NCBI RefSeq assembly: GCF_902859705.1 | Contig: NZ_CADIJO010000006.1 | Location: 233,101 to 297,100, forward strand | Length of the DNA stretch: 64,000 nt | Direction of reading: 5' to 3' | Origin: Achromobacter deleyi | Lineage (GTDB): Bacteria; Pseudomonadota; Gammaproteobacteria; Burkholderiales; Burkholderiaceae_B | In this document: positions 38,506-49,356 of the stretch, one piece after another | Layout: each line of letters opens with the position of its first letter | Numbering within the stretch: position 1 is the stretch's first letter | The notes under the pieces: model-generated | Told to the model about the DNA's origin: nothing | Database searches by the model: none | What the model saw: the letters and a program-made list of their open reading frames with translations, nothing else | Position numbers and translations under genes: made by a program

Positions 38506-41500
38506 CGCGCGTCCCCGGCGCGGGCCTCGCGCATGCCGCGCCAGCGCCGCGACATGCGGTCGAACATCAGGTAGATCACGGGCGTGGTGAACAGCGTCAG
38601 CACCTGGCTGAGCAGCAGGCCGCCCACCATCACCAGACCCAGCGGCTGGCGCAGTTCAGCGCCGGTGCCCGACGACAGCATCAGCGGCAGCGCGCCGAAC
38701 AGCGCGGCCAGCGTGGTCATCAGAATGGGCCGGAACCGCAGCAGCGCCGCCTCATGGATCGCCGCGCGCGGCGACAGGCCGCGCTTGCGCTCGGCGTCCA
38801 GCGCGAAGTCGATCATCATGATCGCGTTCTTCTTGACGATACCGATCAGCAGGATGATGCCGATGATGCCGATCATGTCCAGCTCGGTGCCGCTGATCAA
38901 CAGCGCCAGCAACGCCCCCACGCCGGCCGACGGCAGCGTCGACAGGATGGTGATGGGATGGATGTAGCTTTCGTACAGCACGCCCAGCACGATGTACATG
39001 GTGACGATCGCCGCCAGGATCAGCCACAGCGTGCTGGTCAGCGAATTCTGGAACGCCAGCGCGGCGCCCTGGAAGCGCGTCTCGACGCTGGCCGGCATGC
39101 CGATCTCGGCCTCGGCCGCCGTGATGGCCTCGACCGCCGCCGACAGCGATGCGCCGCGCGCCAGGTTGAACGACACCGTCACCATCGGGAACTGATCCAG
39201 CCGGTTCACGGCCAGCACCGTCTTGCCTTCCGTGATGCGCGCAATCGACGACAGCGGCACCTGCGCCCCGGTCGAGGTCGGCACGTGGATCTGCCCCAGC
39301 GAGGCCGGGTTCATCTGGAATTGCGGCTGCACTTCCAGCACCACGCGGTACTGGTTGGACTGGGTGAAGATGGTGGAGATCAGGCGCTGGCCAAAGGCGT
39401 CGTACAGCGCCTCGTCCACTACCGCCGCCGTGATGCCCAGGCGCGAGGCCGCATCGCGGTCGATCTCGACCCAGGTCTGCAGGCCGTCGTCCTGCAGGTC
39501 GTCGGTCACGTCTTTCAAGCCCGGCACCTGGCGCAGGCGGTCGATCAGCTTGGGGGTCCATTCGCTCAGCACCGCCAGGTCGGGGTTGGACACCGTCATC
39601 TGGTACTGCGTGCGGCTGACCCGGTCTTCGATCGTCAGGTCCTGCACCGGCTGCATGTACACCGTCAGGCCGTCCTGCTTGGCAAACGACTGCTGCAACC
39701 GCGCCATCACGGTGGCCAGGTCGCCATTGCGCTCGGCCTGCGGCTTGAGCGCGATCTGCATGCGGCCCGCGCTGAGCGTGGCGTTGCTGCCATCCACGCC
39801 GATGAACGAGGACACCGCCTGCACGTCCGGATCTTCCAGCGCCAACCGCGCGGCGGCCTGCTGGCGGTCGGCCATGGCGGTGAACGAAATGGATTGCGGC
39901 GCCTGGGTGATGGCCTGGATCAGGCCGGTGTCCTGCTGCGGGAAAAAGCCCTTGGGCACCAGGATATACAGCAGCACCGTCAGCGCGAAGGTCGCCAGGG
40001 CCACCAGCAGGGTCAGCGGCTGGTGGCGCAGCACCTTCTGCAGCATGCGGTCGTAGGCGGCGATGATGCGGTCGATGAAGGCGCCGGTGGCCTGGTGGAA
40101 ACGGCCGTGCTTCTGCTCGGACTCGGCGCGCAGCAGGCGTGCGCACATCATCGGCGTCAACGTCAGCGAGACCACCAGCGAAATCAGGATCGACACCGCC
40201 AGCGTGATGGCGAACTCGCGGAACAGCCGCCCCACGACCTCGGTCATGAACAGCAGCGGAATCAGCACCGCGATCAGCGAGAACGTCAGCGAGATCAGCG
40301 TGAAACCGATCTGCGAGGCACCCTTGAGCGCGGCCTGCAGCGGCGTTTCGCCTTCTTCGATGTGGCGCGCGATGTTCTCGATCATGACGATGGCGTCGTC
40401 CACCACGAAGCCGGTGGCAATCGTCAGCGCCATCAGCGTCAGGTTGTTGATCGAGAACCCGGCCAGGTACATGATGCCGAACGTGCCCACCAACGACAGC
40501 GGCACCACCACGCTGGGAATCAACGTGGCCGTCAGGCTGCGCAGGAAAACGAAGGTCACCATCACCACCAGCGCCACGGCCAGCAGCATTTCGAACTGCA
40601 CGTCGGCCACCGAATCGCGGATGGTCTGGGTGCGGTCAGACACCACCGTCACATCCAGCGTGGCCGGCAGCGCGGCGCGCAGCTGCGGCAGCAGCGTCTG
40701 GATGCGATTGACCACGTCGATGACGTTGGCGCCCGGCTGGCGCTGGATGTTCAGCAAGATGGCCGGCTTGTCGCCCGCCCAGGCCGCCTGGCGCGTGTCT
40801 TCGGCGCCTTCCACGGCGCGCGCCACATCCGACAGGCGCAGGGGCGCGTTGTTTTTGTAGGCAATGATCAGGTCGTTGTAGTCGGTGGGCGACTTGAGCT
40901 GGTCATTGGCGTTGATGGTGGTCGAGCGCAGCGGCCCGTCCAGGTTGCCCTTGGGCTGGTTGACGTTGGCGCCCACCACCGCGGTGCGCAGGTCCGTCAG
41001 CCCCAGGCCGTTGGCCGCCAGCGCCTGCGGATTGACCTGCACCCGCACCGCCGGGCGCTGACCGCCCGCCACGCTGACCAGCCCCACGCCGGGAATCTGC
41101 GACAGCTTCTGCGCCACCCGCGTATCGACCAGGTCGCGCACCTGCGGCAGCGGCATGGTCGGCGAGGTGATCGCCAGGGTCAGCACCGCGGCATCGGCCG
41201 GGTTGACCTTGTTGTAGGTCGGCGGCACCGGCAGGTCGCTGGGCAGCAGGTTCGACGCGGCATTGATGGCCGCCTGCACCTGCTGCTCGGCCACGTCCAG
41301 CGGCAGCGTCAGGTTGAACTGCATGGTGATGACCGACGCGCCGCCCGAACTGGTGGACGACATCTGGTTCAGCCCCGGCATCTGGCCGAATTGCCGTTCC
41401 AGTGGCGAGGTCACCAGCGAGGTCATCACGTCCGGGCTGGCGCCCGGGTACAGCGTGGTCACCTGGATGGTGGGGTAATCGACTTCGGGCAGGGCCGAGA

Positions 41501-41600
41501 CCGGCAGCAGGCGGTAGGCGATGAAGCCGGCGATCAGGATGGCCACCATCGACAGCGTGGTGGCCACGGGCCGCAGGATGAACAGGCGCGACGGGCTCAC
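38502..41600 (-). CDS. mdtB: RND multidrug efflux pump subunit, MdtB-like
   Basis: 1032 residues. N-terminus [59 protein letters not shown] is of MdtB type. TM4 carries [24 protein letters not shown] with both Asp residues, and the second half has [22 protein letters not shown]. It is about half identical by eye to the adjacent MdtC-like protein in these motif regions, as expected of the paired subunits. It is cotranscribed between the adaptor and MdtC genes. Confidence 0.9.
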   Translation of the reverse strand: MSPSRLFILRPVATTLSMVAILIAGFIAYRLLPVSALPEVDYPTIQVTTLYPGASPDVMTSLVTSPLERQFGQMPGLNQMSSTSSGGASVITMQFNLTLPLDVAEQQVQAAINAASNLLPSDLPVPPTYNKVNPADAAVLTLAITSPTMPLPQVRDLVDTRVAQKLSQIPGVGLVSVAGGQRPAVRVQVNPQALAANGLGLTDLRTAVVGANVNQPKGNLDGPLRSTTINANDQLKSPTDYNDLIIAYKNNAPLRLSDVARAVEGAEDTRQAAWAGDKPAILLNIQRQPGANVIDVVNRIQTLLPQLRAALPATLDVTVVSDRTQTIRDSVADVQFEMLLAVALVVMVTFVFLRSLTATLIPSVVVPLSLVGTFGIMYLAGFSINNLTLMALTIATGFVVDDAIVMIENIARHIEEGETPLQAALKGASQIGFTLISLTFSLIAVLIPLLFMTEVVGRLFREFAITLAVSILISLVVSLTLTPMMCARLLRAESEQKHGRFHQATGAFIDRIIAAYDRMLQKVLRHQPLTLLVALATFALTVLLYILVPKGFFPQQDTGLIQAITQAPQSISFTAMADRQQAAARLALEDPDVQAVSSFIGVDGSNATLSAGRMQIALKPQAERNGDLATVMARLQQSFAKQDGLTVYMQPVQDLTIEDRVSRTQYQMTVSNPDLAVLSEWTPKLIDRLRQVPGLKDVTDDLQDDGLQTWVEIDRDAASRLGITAAVVDEALYDAFGQRLISTIFTQSNQYRVVLEVQPQFQMNPASLGQIHVPTSTGAQVPLSSIARITEGKTVLAVNRLDQFPMVTVSFNLARGASLSAAVEAITAAEAEIGMPASVETRFQGAALAFQNSLTSTLWLILAAIVTMYIVLGVLYESYIHPITILSTLPSAGVGALLALLISGTELDMIGIIGIILLIGIVKKNAIMMIDFALDAERKRGLSPRAAIHEAALLRFRPILMTTLAALFGALPLMLSSGTGAELRQPLGLVMVGGLLLSQVLTLFTTPVIYLMFDRMSRRWRGMREARAGDAR

Positions 41601-41615
41601 GGCGATATCCCTGGC

Positions 41616-42884
41616 TTACCGGGTGGCCGGCGTGGTGCCCGCCGGGGCGCCGCCGCCCAGCGACTTGTCCTTGGGAATCACCTCGGCGCCGCCCACGACC
41701 TCGACCTTGGCGCCAGCGCGCAGACGGTCAGTGCCCTCGGTCACGACGCGGTCGCCGGGCTGCAGCCCTTCGTTCACGGCCACCATGCCATTGTTGATCG
41801 CGCCCAGCTTGACCTGCTTGACCTGCACGGTGTTGTCGGCCTGCACCTGGAACACGAAGGCGCCGGCCGATCCCTGCTGGATCGCCGCCGTGGGAATCGC
41901 GGTGACGTCCTTGCGCGTCAGCACGTGCAGGCGCACATTGACGAACTGGTTGGGAAACAGCGCGTCGTCCTGGTTGTCGAACTTGGCCTTCAGCTTGAGC
42001 GTGCCGGTCGTGACGTCGATCTGGTTGTCCAGCGTTTCCAGCTTGCCGGCCGCAATGCGCCGGGTGTCGGCGCGGTCATAGGCCTCGACCGCCAGCGTCT
42101 TGCCCTGGGCCAGTTCGGCGCGCACTTCGGGCAGCTGGGTTTCGGGCAGCGTGAACACCACCGAAATCGGCTGGGTCTGGGTAATCACCACCAGGCCGTT
42201 GGTGTCCGAGCTGGACACCAGATTGCCGCGATCGACCTGGCGCAGGCCCAGGCGGCCGCTGATGGGCGCGGTGATGCGGGCGTAATCCAGCTGCAGGCGC
42301 GCATTGTCGACATTGGCCTGGTCGCTCTTGATGGTGCCCTCGTATTGGCGCACCAGCGCGGCCTGGGTGTCGACCTGCTGCTTGGCGATGGAATCCTGCT
42401 TGAACAGGGCCTGGTAGCGTTGCAGGTCGCGGCGCGCGTTCTCGAGCAGCGCCAGGTTCTGCATCTGGGTGCCGCGGGCCTGATCCAGCGCCACCTGGAA
42501 TGCACGCGGGTCCACCTGCGCCAGCAGGTCGCCGGCCTTGACCATCTGGCCTTCCTGGAACGGCACGTCCACCAGTTCGCCGCTGACGCGGCTGCGCACG
42601 GTGACGGTGTTGTAGGCGGTCACGGTGCCCAGCGACTTCAGGAAGATGTCGATGTCCTGCGTGACAGCGGTGGCTACCCGCACCGGCACGGCCAGGTTGG
42701 CCATGGCCGCCGCCATGTTGGGCCGCCCGCCGCCGGGGCGTCCGCCGCCCGCGCCGCCCGGCTTGGCCGCCGGCCGCAGCGCCACCCAGGCAATGCCGGC
42801 CACCACCAGCAAAAGCACCCCTAAACCGATGATTCTGCGGCGGGTCCAGCGGGAGGTCGGGGAAACGGGACGGCTATCGGACAT
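41616..42884 (-). CDS. mdtA: RND efflux periplasmic adaptor, MdtA-like
   Basis: 422 residues. One N-terminal membrane helix (IIGLGVLLLVVAGIAWVAL, about 18-36) is followed by a Gly/Pro-rich linker (GGAGGGRPGGGRP), a biotinyl-lipoyl half (VRSRVSGELVDVPFQEGQMVKAGDLLAQVD), a coiled-coil hairpin, and a beta-barrel domain. I start at MSDSRPVS; a GTG six codons upstream is possible, and neither has a strong ribosome site. It is the first gene of the mdtABC-omp operon and links pump to outer-membrane channel. Confidence 0.9.
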   Translation of the reverse strand: MSDSRPVSPTSRWTRRRIIGLGVLLLVVAGIAWVALRPAAKPGGAGGGRPGGGRPNMAAAMANLAVPVRVATAVTQDIDIFLKSLGTVTAYNTVTVRSRVSGELVDVPFQEGQMVKAGDLLAQVDPRAFQVALDQARGTQMQNLALLENARRDLQRYQALFKQDSIAKQQVDTQAALVRQYEGTIKSDQANVDNARLQLDYARITAPISGRLGLRQVDRGNLVSSSDTNGLVVITQTQPISVVFTLPETQLPEVRAELAQGKTLAVEAYDRADTRRIAAGKLETLDNQIDVTTGTLKLKAKFDNQDDALFPNQFVNVRLHVLTRKDVTAIPTAAIQQGSAGAFVFQVQADNTVQVKQVKLGAINNGMVAVNEGLQPGDRVVTEGTDRLRAGAKVEVVGGAEVIPKDKSLGGGAPAGTTPATR

Positions 42885-43008
42885 GGGAAACGGTTCCGGC
42901 ACTGACGGAGAAAGCCGTATTGTGTACTAGACAGGCGTCTTTTCAGCGATTGGCCGTTACGACTGAAATAGAGCGCAACAGGAATCGGGGCACGATGGGG
43001 CTAGGGTC

Positions 43009-43036
43009 CGGCCATCCGGGGTACGGCCATCCGGGG
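43009..43036. repeat. short tandem repeat between mdtA and zapD
   Basis: The 13-mer CGGCCATCCGGGG occurs twice with a 15 bp period (43009-43021, 43024-43036), followed by a GGCCGGCC-type palindrome. It lies just downstream of the zapD stop on the minus strand. A role in transcription end is possible but no T-run follows. Confidence 0.45.
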
Positions 43037-43049
43037 CCGGCCCTTCAGG

Positions 43050-43820
43050 TCAGGAATTGCAGAGCGTCATCTGGAACGGGACGTCGCGGGCGACCTGCTG
43101 GGGCTTGAATTCGCCGTCCTGCGTCGAAAAGCGGATCCAGATCATGTACTTATTGGCGCTGATCTCGGGGAACGCGCCCTGGGTCGGGTCGACCCACACG
43201 CGCAGCAGCTGGAACTGCTTGCCGGCCAGCATCTGCTGGTAGGCGCCCTGTTCGGCCACGATGTCGGTCTTGCGGCCGGACTCGCGCAACAGCCGCAGCG
43301 CCAGCGTCAGGCCGTCGTAGAGCGGTCCGAAAGGCGCCAGCCAGGCTTGCAGGTCGGCGCAGCGCGCGGCTTCGGACTTGTGCTGCCAGGCGTAGTAGGA
43401 CGGCATGTCGACCTGCGTGGCGCCACCGGGCACCGACAGGCGGCCGCGCAGGCTGGTCAGCCACTCGTTTTCGCGCAGCGATTGGCCGGTCTTGCCGGGC
43501 GCGGCCAGGGCCGCAGAGACTTTTTCAAGTTCGCGCAGCATGCCTTCCAGCGCATCCTGCGCCACGCCGGGGTGGTCGCGCAGGCCCATCAGGGCCACGC
43601 GTTGGCGTTCCAGGTCTTGCAGCACGGCGCCCTTGACGTCGGTGCGTTCGCACGCGTCGAGCAGATCGAACAACGAGGTGACGGCGACCTGGTGCTGGCG
43701 TGAGTCTCCCTCGCGGGCAAAGAAGAACAACCTGTCGAACAGGTATTCAAGCCGCAGGTAAGCGCGGATGCGCTCATTGAAGGGATATTCGTAAACAATC
43801 ACGCTTGTAAACAGGCCCAT
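43050..43820 (-). CDS. zapD: cell division protein ZapD
   Basis: 256 residues, matching the ZapD (DUF1342) family, which cross-links FtsZ filaments at mid-cell. Family marks are VYEYPFNERIRAYLRLEYLFDR at the N-terminus and the C-terminal YMIWIRFSTQDGEFKPQQVARDVPFQMTLCNS. The open frame starts at ATG (MGLFTSVIVYEY), but an in-frame GTG six codons on would give the more usual start MIVYEYPF; no clear ribosome site separates them. It follows coaE by 24 bp in the familiar pilD-coaE-zapD arrangement. Confidence 0.92.
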   Translation of the reverse strand: MGLFTSVIVYEYPFNERIRAYLRLEYLFDRLFFFAREGDSRQHQVAVTSLFDLLDACERTDVKGAVLQDLERQRVALMGLRDHPGVAQDALEGMLRELEKVSAALAAPGKTGQSLRENEWLTSLRGRLSVPGGATQVDMPSYYAWQHKSEAARCADLQAWLAPFGPLYDGLTLALRLLRESGRKTDIVAEQGAYQQMLAGKQFQLLRVWVDPTQGAFPEISANKYMIWIRFSTQDGEFKPQQVARDVPFQMTLCNS

Positions 43821-43844
43821 CAGAGGTCGGCCTGAAGGCCGAGA

Positions 43845-44492
43845 TTATTCAGGGGTGCCGGCCAAGCCCTGGGCTTGCCGGCCCGTCGTGGCCGCCAGTG
43901 CCAGCCAGCGATCATGCAGGGTCTTCGCCTGCGCGCGCAATTGTTCCGGTGATGTCGCACCGTCGTTATTGATGACGTCATCGGCGACGGCCAACCGGCT
44001 TGCCCGCGCAGCCTGTGCCGCCATGATACGCCTGATGGCAGAGTCCGTCAGCCCGCTGCGCGAACGCACGCGCGCCACTTGGGTTTCCGGGTCGCAATCG
44101 ACCACGCAGATGCGGTCGACGCGGCTGCGCCAACGGTCGATCGACTCGACCAGCAGCGGCACCACGAACACCAGGTAAGGTCCTTGCGCGGCCGCGGCCT
44201 GGCGTTCGGTTTCCTGGCCGATGACCGGGTGCAGCAAGGCTTCCAGGCGCAGGCGAACCTGCGGATCGGCAAAGGCGCGCTCGCGCATCCAGTCGCGGTT
44301 CAAGGCGCCGTCGGCCGTCAATGCGCCCGGGCCGAATTCGCGTTCGATGGCGGGCATCGCGGCGCCGCCAGCCGCCGTCAATGCGCGTGCGATCTCGTCG
44401 GTGTCGACCACCGATGCGCCCCACTCCCCCAGCATGTCGGCCACGCGCGATTTGCCGGAACCGATGCCGCCTGTCAGGCCGATATTGAACAT
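43845..44492 (-). CDS. coaE: dephospho-CoA kinase
   Basis: About 215 residues. The P-loop is at the very N-terminus (MFNIGLTGGIGSGKSRVADML), followed by VVDTDEIARALT and LEALLHPVIGQE, and VVDCDPETQVARVRSRSGLT of the lid region. It phosphorylates dephospho-CoA in the last step of CoA synthesis. I start at the inner ATG because AAGGA is 9 nt upstream of it; the ATG three codons earlier at 44501 touches that site. It lies between pilD and zapD. Confidence 0.93.
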   Translation of the reverse strand: MFNIGLTGGIGSGKSRVADMLGEWGASVVDTDEIARALTAAGGAAMPAIEREFGPGALTADGALNRDWMRERAFADPQVRLRLEALLHPVIGQETERQAAAAQGPYLVFVVPLLVESIDRWRSRVDRICVVDCDPETQVARVRSRSGLTDSAIRRIMAAQAARASRLAVADDVINNDGATSPEQLRAQAKTLHDRWLALAATTGRQAQGLAGTPE

Positions 44493-44598
44493 GTGCGTCA
44501 TTCCTTGCTTACTTGAACGATAGGGCCTGCAACGGCCGCGGATGGCATCGACGGGGCCGACATCGACCGGGCGACCGGCGTACGCCTTGCGGCGGGCC

Positions 44599-45456
44599 TC
44601 AGCGCAGCAACCATCCCATGCCCTGCTCGCCGCCCAGCAACAACACCACCACGCCAGCCAGCGCCAGGTATGGCCCGAACGGCAGGGCCTGCCCGCGGCT
44701 GGCGCGGCCGCTGAGCGTTTGCGCGCCGCCGATCACCACGCCCACCACCGACGCGCCCAGCAGCAGCATCGGCAAGGCGCCCACGCCAAACCAGGCGCCC
44801 AGCGCGGCCAGCAGCTTGAAATCGCCAAAGCCCATGCCCTCGCGCCCGGTCAGCAGGCGGAATGCATGAAAGATAACCCACAGGAACAGATAGCCGGCCA
44901 CCGCGCCCACCACCGCCAGCTGCAACGTGGTGAAGGCGTCGAACAGGTTCACCAGCAAGCCGGCCCAGGCCAGCGGCAGCGTGATCGAATCGGGCAGCAG
45001 GGTGGATTCCAGGTCGATCCAGGCCAACGCCACCAGCGCAGCCGACAGGCCCATGGCGCACAGCGCGATGGGCGTGGCGCCGAAGCGCCAGGCGCACGCG
45101 GCAAACAGCACGCACGTGGTCAGTTCAATGGCGGGATAGCGCCAGCCGATTGCGCCATGACAGGCGCCGCAGCGGCCCCGCAGCGCCAGCCAGCCCACGA
45201 GCGGCAGCCGCCGCCAGCCGGCCACGGGAGCTTCGCAATGCGGGCAGTGCGAAGGCGGGGCCAGCAAGCCGTAATCGGCCGGCGGCCGGGCCTTGCCCAC
45301 GGCGTCCAGGCACTGCGCCTGCCATTCGCGTTCCATCATGCGCGGCAGCCGGTAGGTCAGCCGGGTCAGCCAGCCGCCCACGAACAGGCCGACCAGCGCC
45401 GCCAGGCCGATGAACCCCGCCAGGGGGATCGGAAAGACATGCCACAAGGAGGTCAT
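44599..45456 (-). CDS. pilD: type IV prepilin peptidase / N-methyltransferase
   Basis: 285 residues with eight or so membrane helices. The cytoplasmic zinc motif is present as CPHC ... CGAC near residues 70 and 97. Both catalytic Asp motifs are visible: WIDLESTLLPD near 150 and GMGFGDFKLLAALGAW near 210. The start MTSLWHVFP has AAGGAGG directly upstream. It processes and methylates type IV pilin or pseudopilin leaders at the inner membrane. The usual pilB and pilC neighbours are not in the window. Confidence 0.92.
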   Translation of the reverse strand: MTSLWHVFPIPLAGFIGLAALVGLFVGGWLTRLTYRLPRMMEREWQAQCLDAVGKARPPADYGLLAPPSHCPHCEAPVAGWRRLPLVGWLALRGRCGACHGAIGWRYPAIELTTCVLFAACAWRFGATPIALCAMGLSAALVALAWIDLESTLLPDSITLPLAWAGLLVNLFDAFTTLQLAVVGAVAGYLFLWVIFHAFRLLTGREGMGFGDFKLLAALGAWFGVGALPMLLLGASVVGVVIGGAQTLSGRASRGQALPFGPYLALAGVVVLLLGGEQGMGWLLR

Positions 45457-45649
45457 GCGGGGCCCCGCGACGCGGCCTGCCCTGCCGAACATCCGGCATT
45501 TTCGGCAAAACGGCAGGCTTGCCGCCAGGGACCGTGTCGTAATTTGTGCATAAAGGGCGAACAGTGTCTTTCGGGGTGTGGGGGAACGTATCGAATCTTC
45601 GCATAAGTGCGTAAAATCGGAGACAGACTCAACTTACGGATCAGCTGCC

Positions 45650-46438
45650 ATGGCCGCGCGCGTCGATATCCTCTCCCGCCCCCGCAAACTCAGCATCGTG
45701 GGGCTGCTGTTAGCGGGCACGGTACTGGGCGCTGCCGGCTGCGCCCAGCAACGCACCGAAGGCTACTACGACCCGCCGGTCGAAAGCACGGTTACCGACG
45801 CCCAATACCAGGGTTCGGGCGCCGGCTACCGCACCGTGCTGCGCGCGCCTTCGCAAGTGCAGATCGCGCTCAAGCCCGACCAGAAGAAAACTCAGGCCCA
45901 ATCCGGCCAGCCCGCCCAGGGCGGCAGCATCACCGAAGACGGCCAGGCCGTGCCGGAAGGCACGGAAAGCGCTTCGGCATCGTCGGCCGGTTCGGCGCCC
46001 GCACCGGTCACCGCTCCCGCGGGCGGTGCGACCCAAAGCGCCACGGCCAACAGCCTGGTGCCGCAACCGCAAACCTATATGGGCACCCTGCCGTGTTTCT
46101 CGCCCGCCATGCAATGCACGGCGCAGCGCGTCACGCTGACCCTGGCGCCCAACGGCCGCTGGCGCGGCCGCACGGCCTACCTGGAAGACGCCGCCAAGAA
46201 GGCCGCCCCGGTGGTGGAACAAGGCTGCTGGGACGCCACCGACGAACGCCCGCCGCGCGTCATCCTGCTGGACGGCCAGGGCAATGTGCGGGTGGAATTC
46301 CTGGTGGCCGCCAACAACGTGCTGCGCGTGCGTTCCATCGGCGGCCAGACGCCCAACCTGAACTACAACCTGACCCGCCAGCCGGATCTGGACCCGATCG
46401 ACGAACTGGCCAAGGCCAACGCGCCCCAGTGCCCCTGA
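45650..46438 (+). CDS. lipoprotein with an NlpE-like domain
   Basis: 262 residues. Lipobox at VLGAAGCAQQ (Cys near 24-26). A low-complexity Ala/Ser/Gly/Pro linker covers about 75-130. The C-terminal domain begins PQTYMGTLPCFSPAMQCTAQRVTLTLAPNGRWRGRTAYLED, close to the NlpE pattern YxGTLPCxxC but with the second Cys displaced. NlpE proteins sense envelope stress or bind copper; the altered spacing may change that. The ATG at 45650 is the first that places the signal peptide at the N-terminus. It is divergent from pilD (193 bp gap with AT-rich TAAAAT near 45612 as a possible -10). Confidence 0.75.
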   Translation: MAARVDILSRPRKLSIVGLLLAGTVLGAAGCAQQRTEGYYDPPVESTVTDAQYQGSGAGYRTVLRAPSQVQIALKPDQKKTQAQSGQPAQGGSITEDGQAVPEGTESASASSAGSAPAPVTAPAGGATQSATANSLVPQPQTYMGTLPCFSPAMQCTAQRVTLTLAPNGRWRGRTAYLEDAAKKAAPVVEQGCWDATDERPPRVILLDGQGNVRVEFLVAANNVLRVRSIGGQTPNLNYNLTRQPDLDPIDELAKANAPQCP

Positions 46439-46488
46439 ACCTGACGGGCGGGGGGTTCGCCCCGGCCTGAGCAGAGCGGTTCCCATCC

Positions 46489-46521
46489 AGGGCCTGCCGA
46501 ACCTTGTGTTCGCCAGGCCCT
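46489..46521. terminator. bidirectional terminator hairpin
   Basis: AGGGCCTG (46489-46496) pairs with CAGGCCCT (46514-46521), and the inner GAAC/GTTC extends the stem with one mismatch. It is followed on the plus strand by GAATTTT. It lies between the convergent lipoprotein and LuxR genes. Confidence 0.7.
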
Positions 46522-46578
46522 GAATTTTGGGCAGACGCCGTTTGTATGTAAGCACACACTTACTTCCAAAGCACCGAT

Positions 46579-47136
46579 TTAGAAGGGCTCAGGGAAATGA
46601 CCGGGCTCTGCATCACCGTTCTCTGCATCACCATTCTCTGCATCATCGGCGTCCATGCCACCGGCATCTATGCCGGCACCTTTTGTGCCACCCGCCTCCG
46701 TGTCAACCGCCGCCGGCGCTGGCCGGGTGGCGTACCCCGCTGTCGCGTCTTGCGGTTCATGCAGTTGGTACGCCGCCGATTGAGCCGCGGCCCAACCATG
46801 GGGGAACTCCGGGGATGCCTGGTGAAGTGGCCTGGACAGTGACCCGGGCCTTGGCGGCAAGGACGGCGCCAGGGGGTCTTCGCGTGTGATGCCCAGCACC
46901 GGCGATGCGCCCGAACGGCCATGGGCGCACAAGCGGCAGGCCAGTTGCATGGCATTGCGCGCCCGCAGCTTGGTGAAAATGCGGGCGCGGTGGGATTCCA
47001 CGGTGCGCAGGGAAATGCCCAGGTCGATGGCGATGACCTTGTTGGGGCGGCCCGCCGCGACGTAGGCGACGATTTGCCGCTCGCGCGGGGTCAGGGCGGA
47101 CAGGACGGCATCGAGGTCGGGACGGGGTGTCTGCAT
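46579..47136 (-). CDS. stand-alone LuxR-type DNA-binding protein
   Basis: 185 residues. The N-terminal 75 residues are a complete LuxR/NarL-type helix-turn-helix: LTPRERQIVAYVAAGRPNKVIAIDLGISLRTVESHRARIFTKLRARNAMQLACRLC. There is no receiver domain upstream. The C-terminal 110 residues are low in structure and end with GGMDADDAENGDAENGDAEPGHF, encoded by 15 bp tandem repeats (about 46606-46650). I use MQTPRPDL as start; an upstream TTG would add 24 residues without a domain. It may be a FixJ-like regulator that lost its receiver, or a pseudogene-in-progress. Confidence 0.7.
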   Translation of the reverse strand: MQTPRPDLDAVLSALTPRERQIVAYVAAGRPNKVIAIDLGISLRTVESHRARIFTKLRARNAMQLACRLCAHGRSGASPVLGITREDPLAPSLPPRPGSLSRPLHQASPEFPHGWAAAQSAAYQLHEPQDATAGYATRPAPAAVDTEAGGTKGAGIDAGGMDADDAENGDAENGDAEPGHFPEPF

Positions 47137-47244
47137 GGGAAGACTCAACTCTGCAATGAAGGATTGCAGTGAGTCTGCCCCGCGCCCGACGGCACCGTAA
47201 GCTGGCAATTCTGATAGGGGTGCCCGCCCCTCCCAGGCAGTGCC

Positions 47245-48129
<885 letters not shown>

Positions 48130-48162
48130 TCAGGTTCAGGGCCTGTTGACGAAAGGCTGGGC

Positions 48163-49053
48163 CTAGGCCGCGACCGCCGCGACGCTGGTATAGGCCAGGC
48201 GCACGTAGATGGGAGCATAGGGTTCGGCCTGCGTGATTTCCAGCAAGGATTCACGGGCCAGTTCCAGCATGGCGATGAAGTGCACCACGACGACGGCGGC
48301 GGGCGCGCCTTCGCGCACGCGTTCCATGAACAGGTCGCCGAATTCCATGAAGCGCACGTCATTCAGGCGCCGCAGGATGTGCGTCATGTGGTCGCGCACC
48401 GACAATTGCTCGCGCGTGATGTGGTGGTGCTGGTTGAGCTTGGCCCGCTTCATGATGTCGGCCCAGGCTTCGCGCAGGTCATCGACACTGACTTCGGGCA
48501 GCATGCGCTCGACGCTCAGGTCGGCCACGGCGTGGCTGCTGACGAAGTCGCGGCCCAGCTGGGGCATGGCGTCCAGCTTCTGGGCGGCCAGCTTCATCTG
48601 CTCGTATTCGAGCAGGCGGCGCACGAGTTCGGCGCGCGGATCTTCGGGTTCTTCGCCGGTGTCGGTCTTTTTCACCGGCAGCAGCATGCGCGACTTGATC
48701 TCGATCAGCATCGCCGCCATGAGCAGGTATTCAGCCGCCAGCTCAAGGTTGTGGATGCGGATCTGGTCGACATAGGACAGATACTGCCGCGTGACATCCG
48801 CCATGGGGATGTCCAGCACATTGAAGTTCTGTTTGCGGATCAGGTAGAGCAAGAGGTCCAGCGGCCCCTCGAACGCCTCGAGGAAGATCTCCAGCGCGTC
48901 CGGCGGAATGTACAGGTCCGTCGGCATCTGGAACAGCGGCTCGCCGTACAGACGCGCGAAAGCGACGCTGTCTATCGTGTCGGGGGTGCTGTCGACGGGC
49001 GGTTCCACTAGCGCGGCCAGGGCATCGCCCGGGACGGAGGGGGGGTGGGCCAT
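48163..49053 (-). CDS. scpA: chromosome segregation and condensation protein ScpA
   Basis: 296 residues. The kleisin N-terminal helix region is clear: FEGPLDLLLYLIRKQNFNVLDIPMADVTRQYLSYVDQI and ELAAEYLLMAAMLIEIKSRMLLP, the SMC-binding pattern of ScpA. The C-terminal winged helix ends AYTSVAAVAA. I start at MAHPPSVPG, the first ATG after the DUF3460 stop; no strong ribosome site is seen. It links SMC heads in the condensin complex. scpB is not in the window. Confidence 0.92.
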   Translation of the reverse strand: MAHPPSVPGDALAALVEPPVDSTPDTIDSVAFARLYGEPLFQMPTDLYIPPDALEIFLEAFEGPLDLLLYLIRKQNFNVLDIPMADVTRQYLSYVDQIRIHNLELAAEYLLMAAMLIEIKSRMLLPVKKTDTGEEPEDPRAELVRRLLEYEQMKLAAQKLDAMPQLGRDFVSSHAVADLSVERMLPEVSVDDLREAWADIMKRAKLNQHHHITREQLSVRDHMTHILRRLNDVRFMEFGDLFMERVREGAPAAVVVVHFIAMLELARESLLEITQAEPYAPIYVRLAYTSVAAVAA

Positions 49054-49069
49054 GGTTGCCGCAACGAGA

Positions 49070-49258
49070 TCAGTCGGCCTGATACACGTACGGCTTTTGC
49101 GGCACGCGGGCCGCGCGGAAGCCTTCCAGCAGCTCCGCGTCTTGCGGCTTGTCCCAAAGACGGGCACGGCCTTCGCGCTGGCGTTCTTCGGTGCCAGGAT
49201 GCGACTGCTTGAAGTCTTTCAGGAAAAGGGTGATCTCGGATTCGTAGTTGGTCGCCAT
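49070..49258 (-). CDS. small DUF3460-family protein
   Basis: 62 residues, entirely matching the short conserved DUF3460 pattern of betaproteobacteria (NYESEITLFLKDFKQSHPGTEERQREGRARLWDK ... QKPYVYQAD). Function unknown. It lies 16 bp before scpA, its usual partner, and is probably cotranscribed with scpA and panC. Confidence 0.85.
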   Translation of the reverse strand: MATNYESEITLFLKDFKQSHPGTEERQREGRARLWDKPQDAELLEGFRAARVPQKPYVYQAD

Positions 49259-49356
49259 GGCACCAATTTCATTGGGTTTCGGATACCCGGAGTTTACTTC
49301 ACGCGGGACCGGGCCCCGGCGTTACAATCTTTTGGCTCCCAACGCCCCCTCCCGCC

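Noticed and set aside
38754..42824. A 1356-codon open frame on the plus strand opposite mdtB and mdtA
   Set aside because: It is His/Arg/Gln-rich with no domain, and lies antisense to clear RND and adaptor genes; GC-rich third positions keep such frames open by chance.
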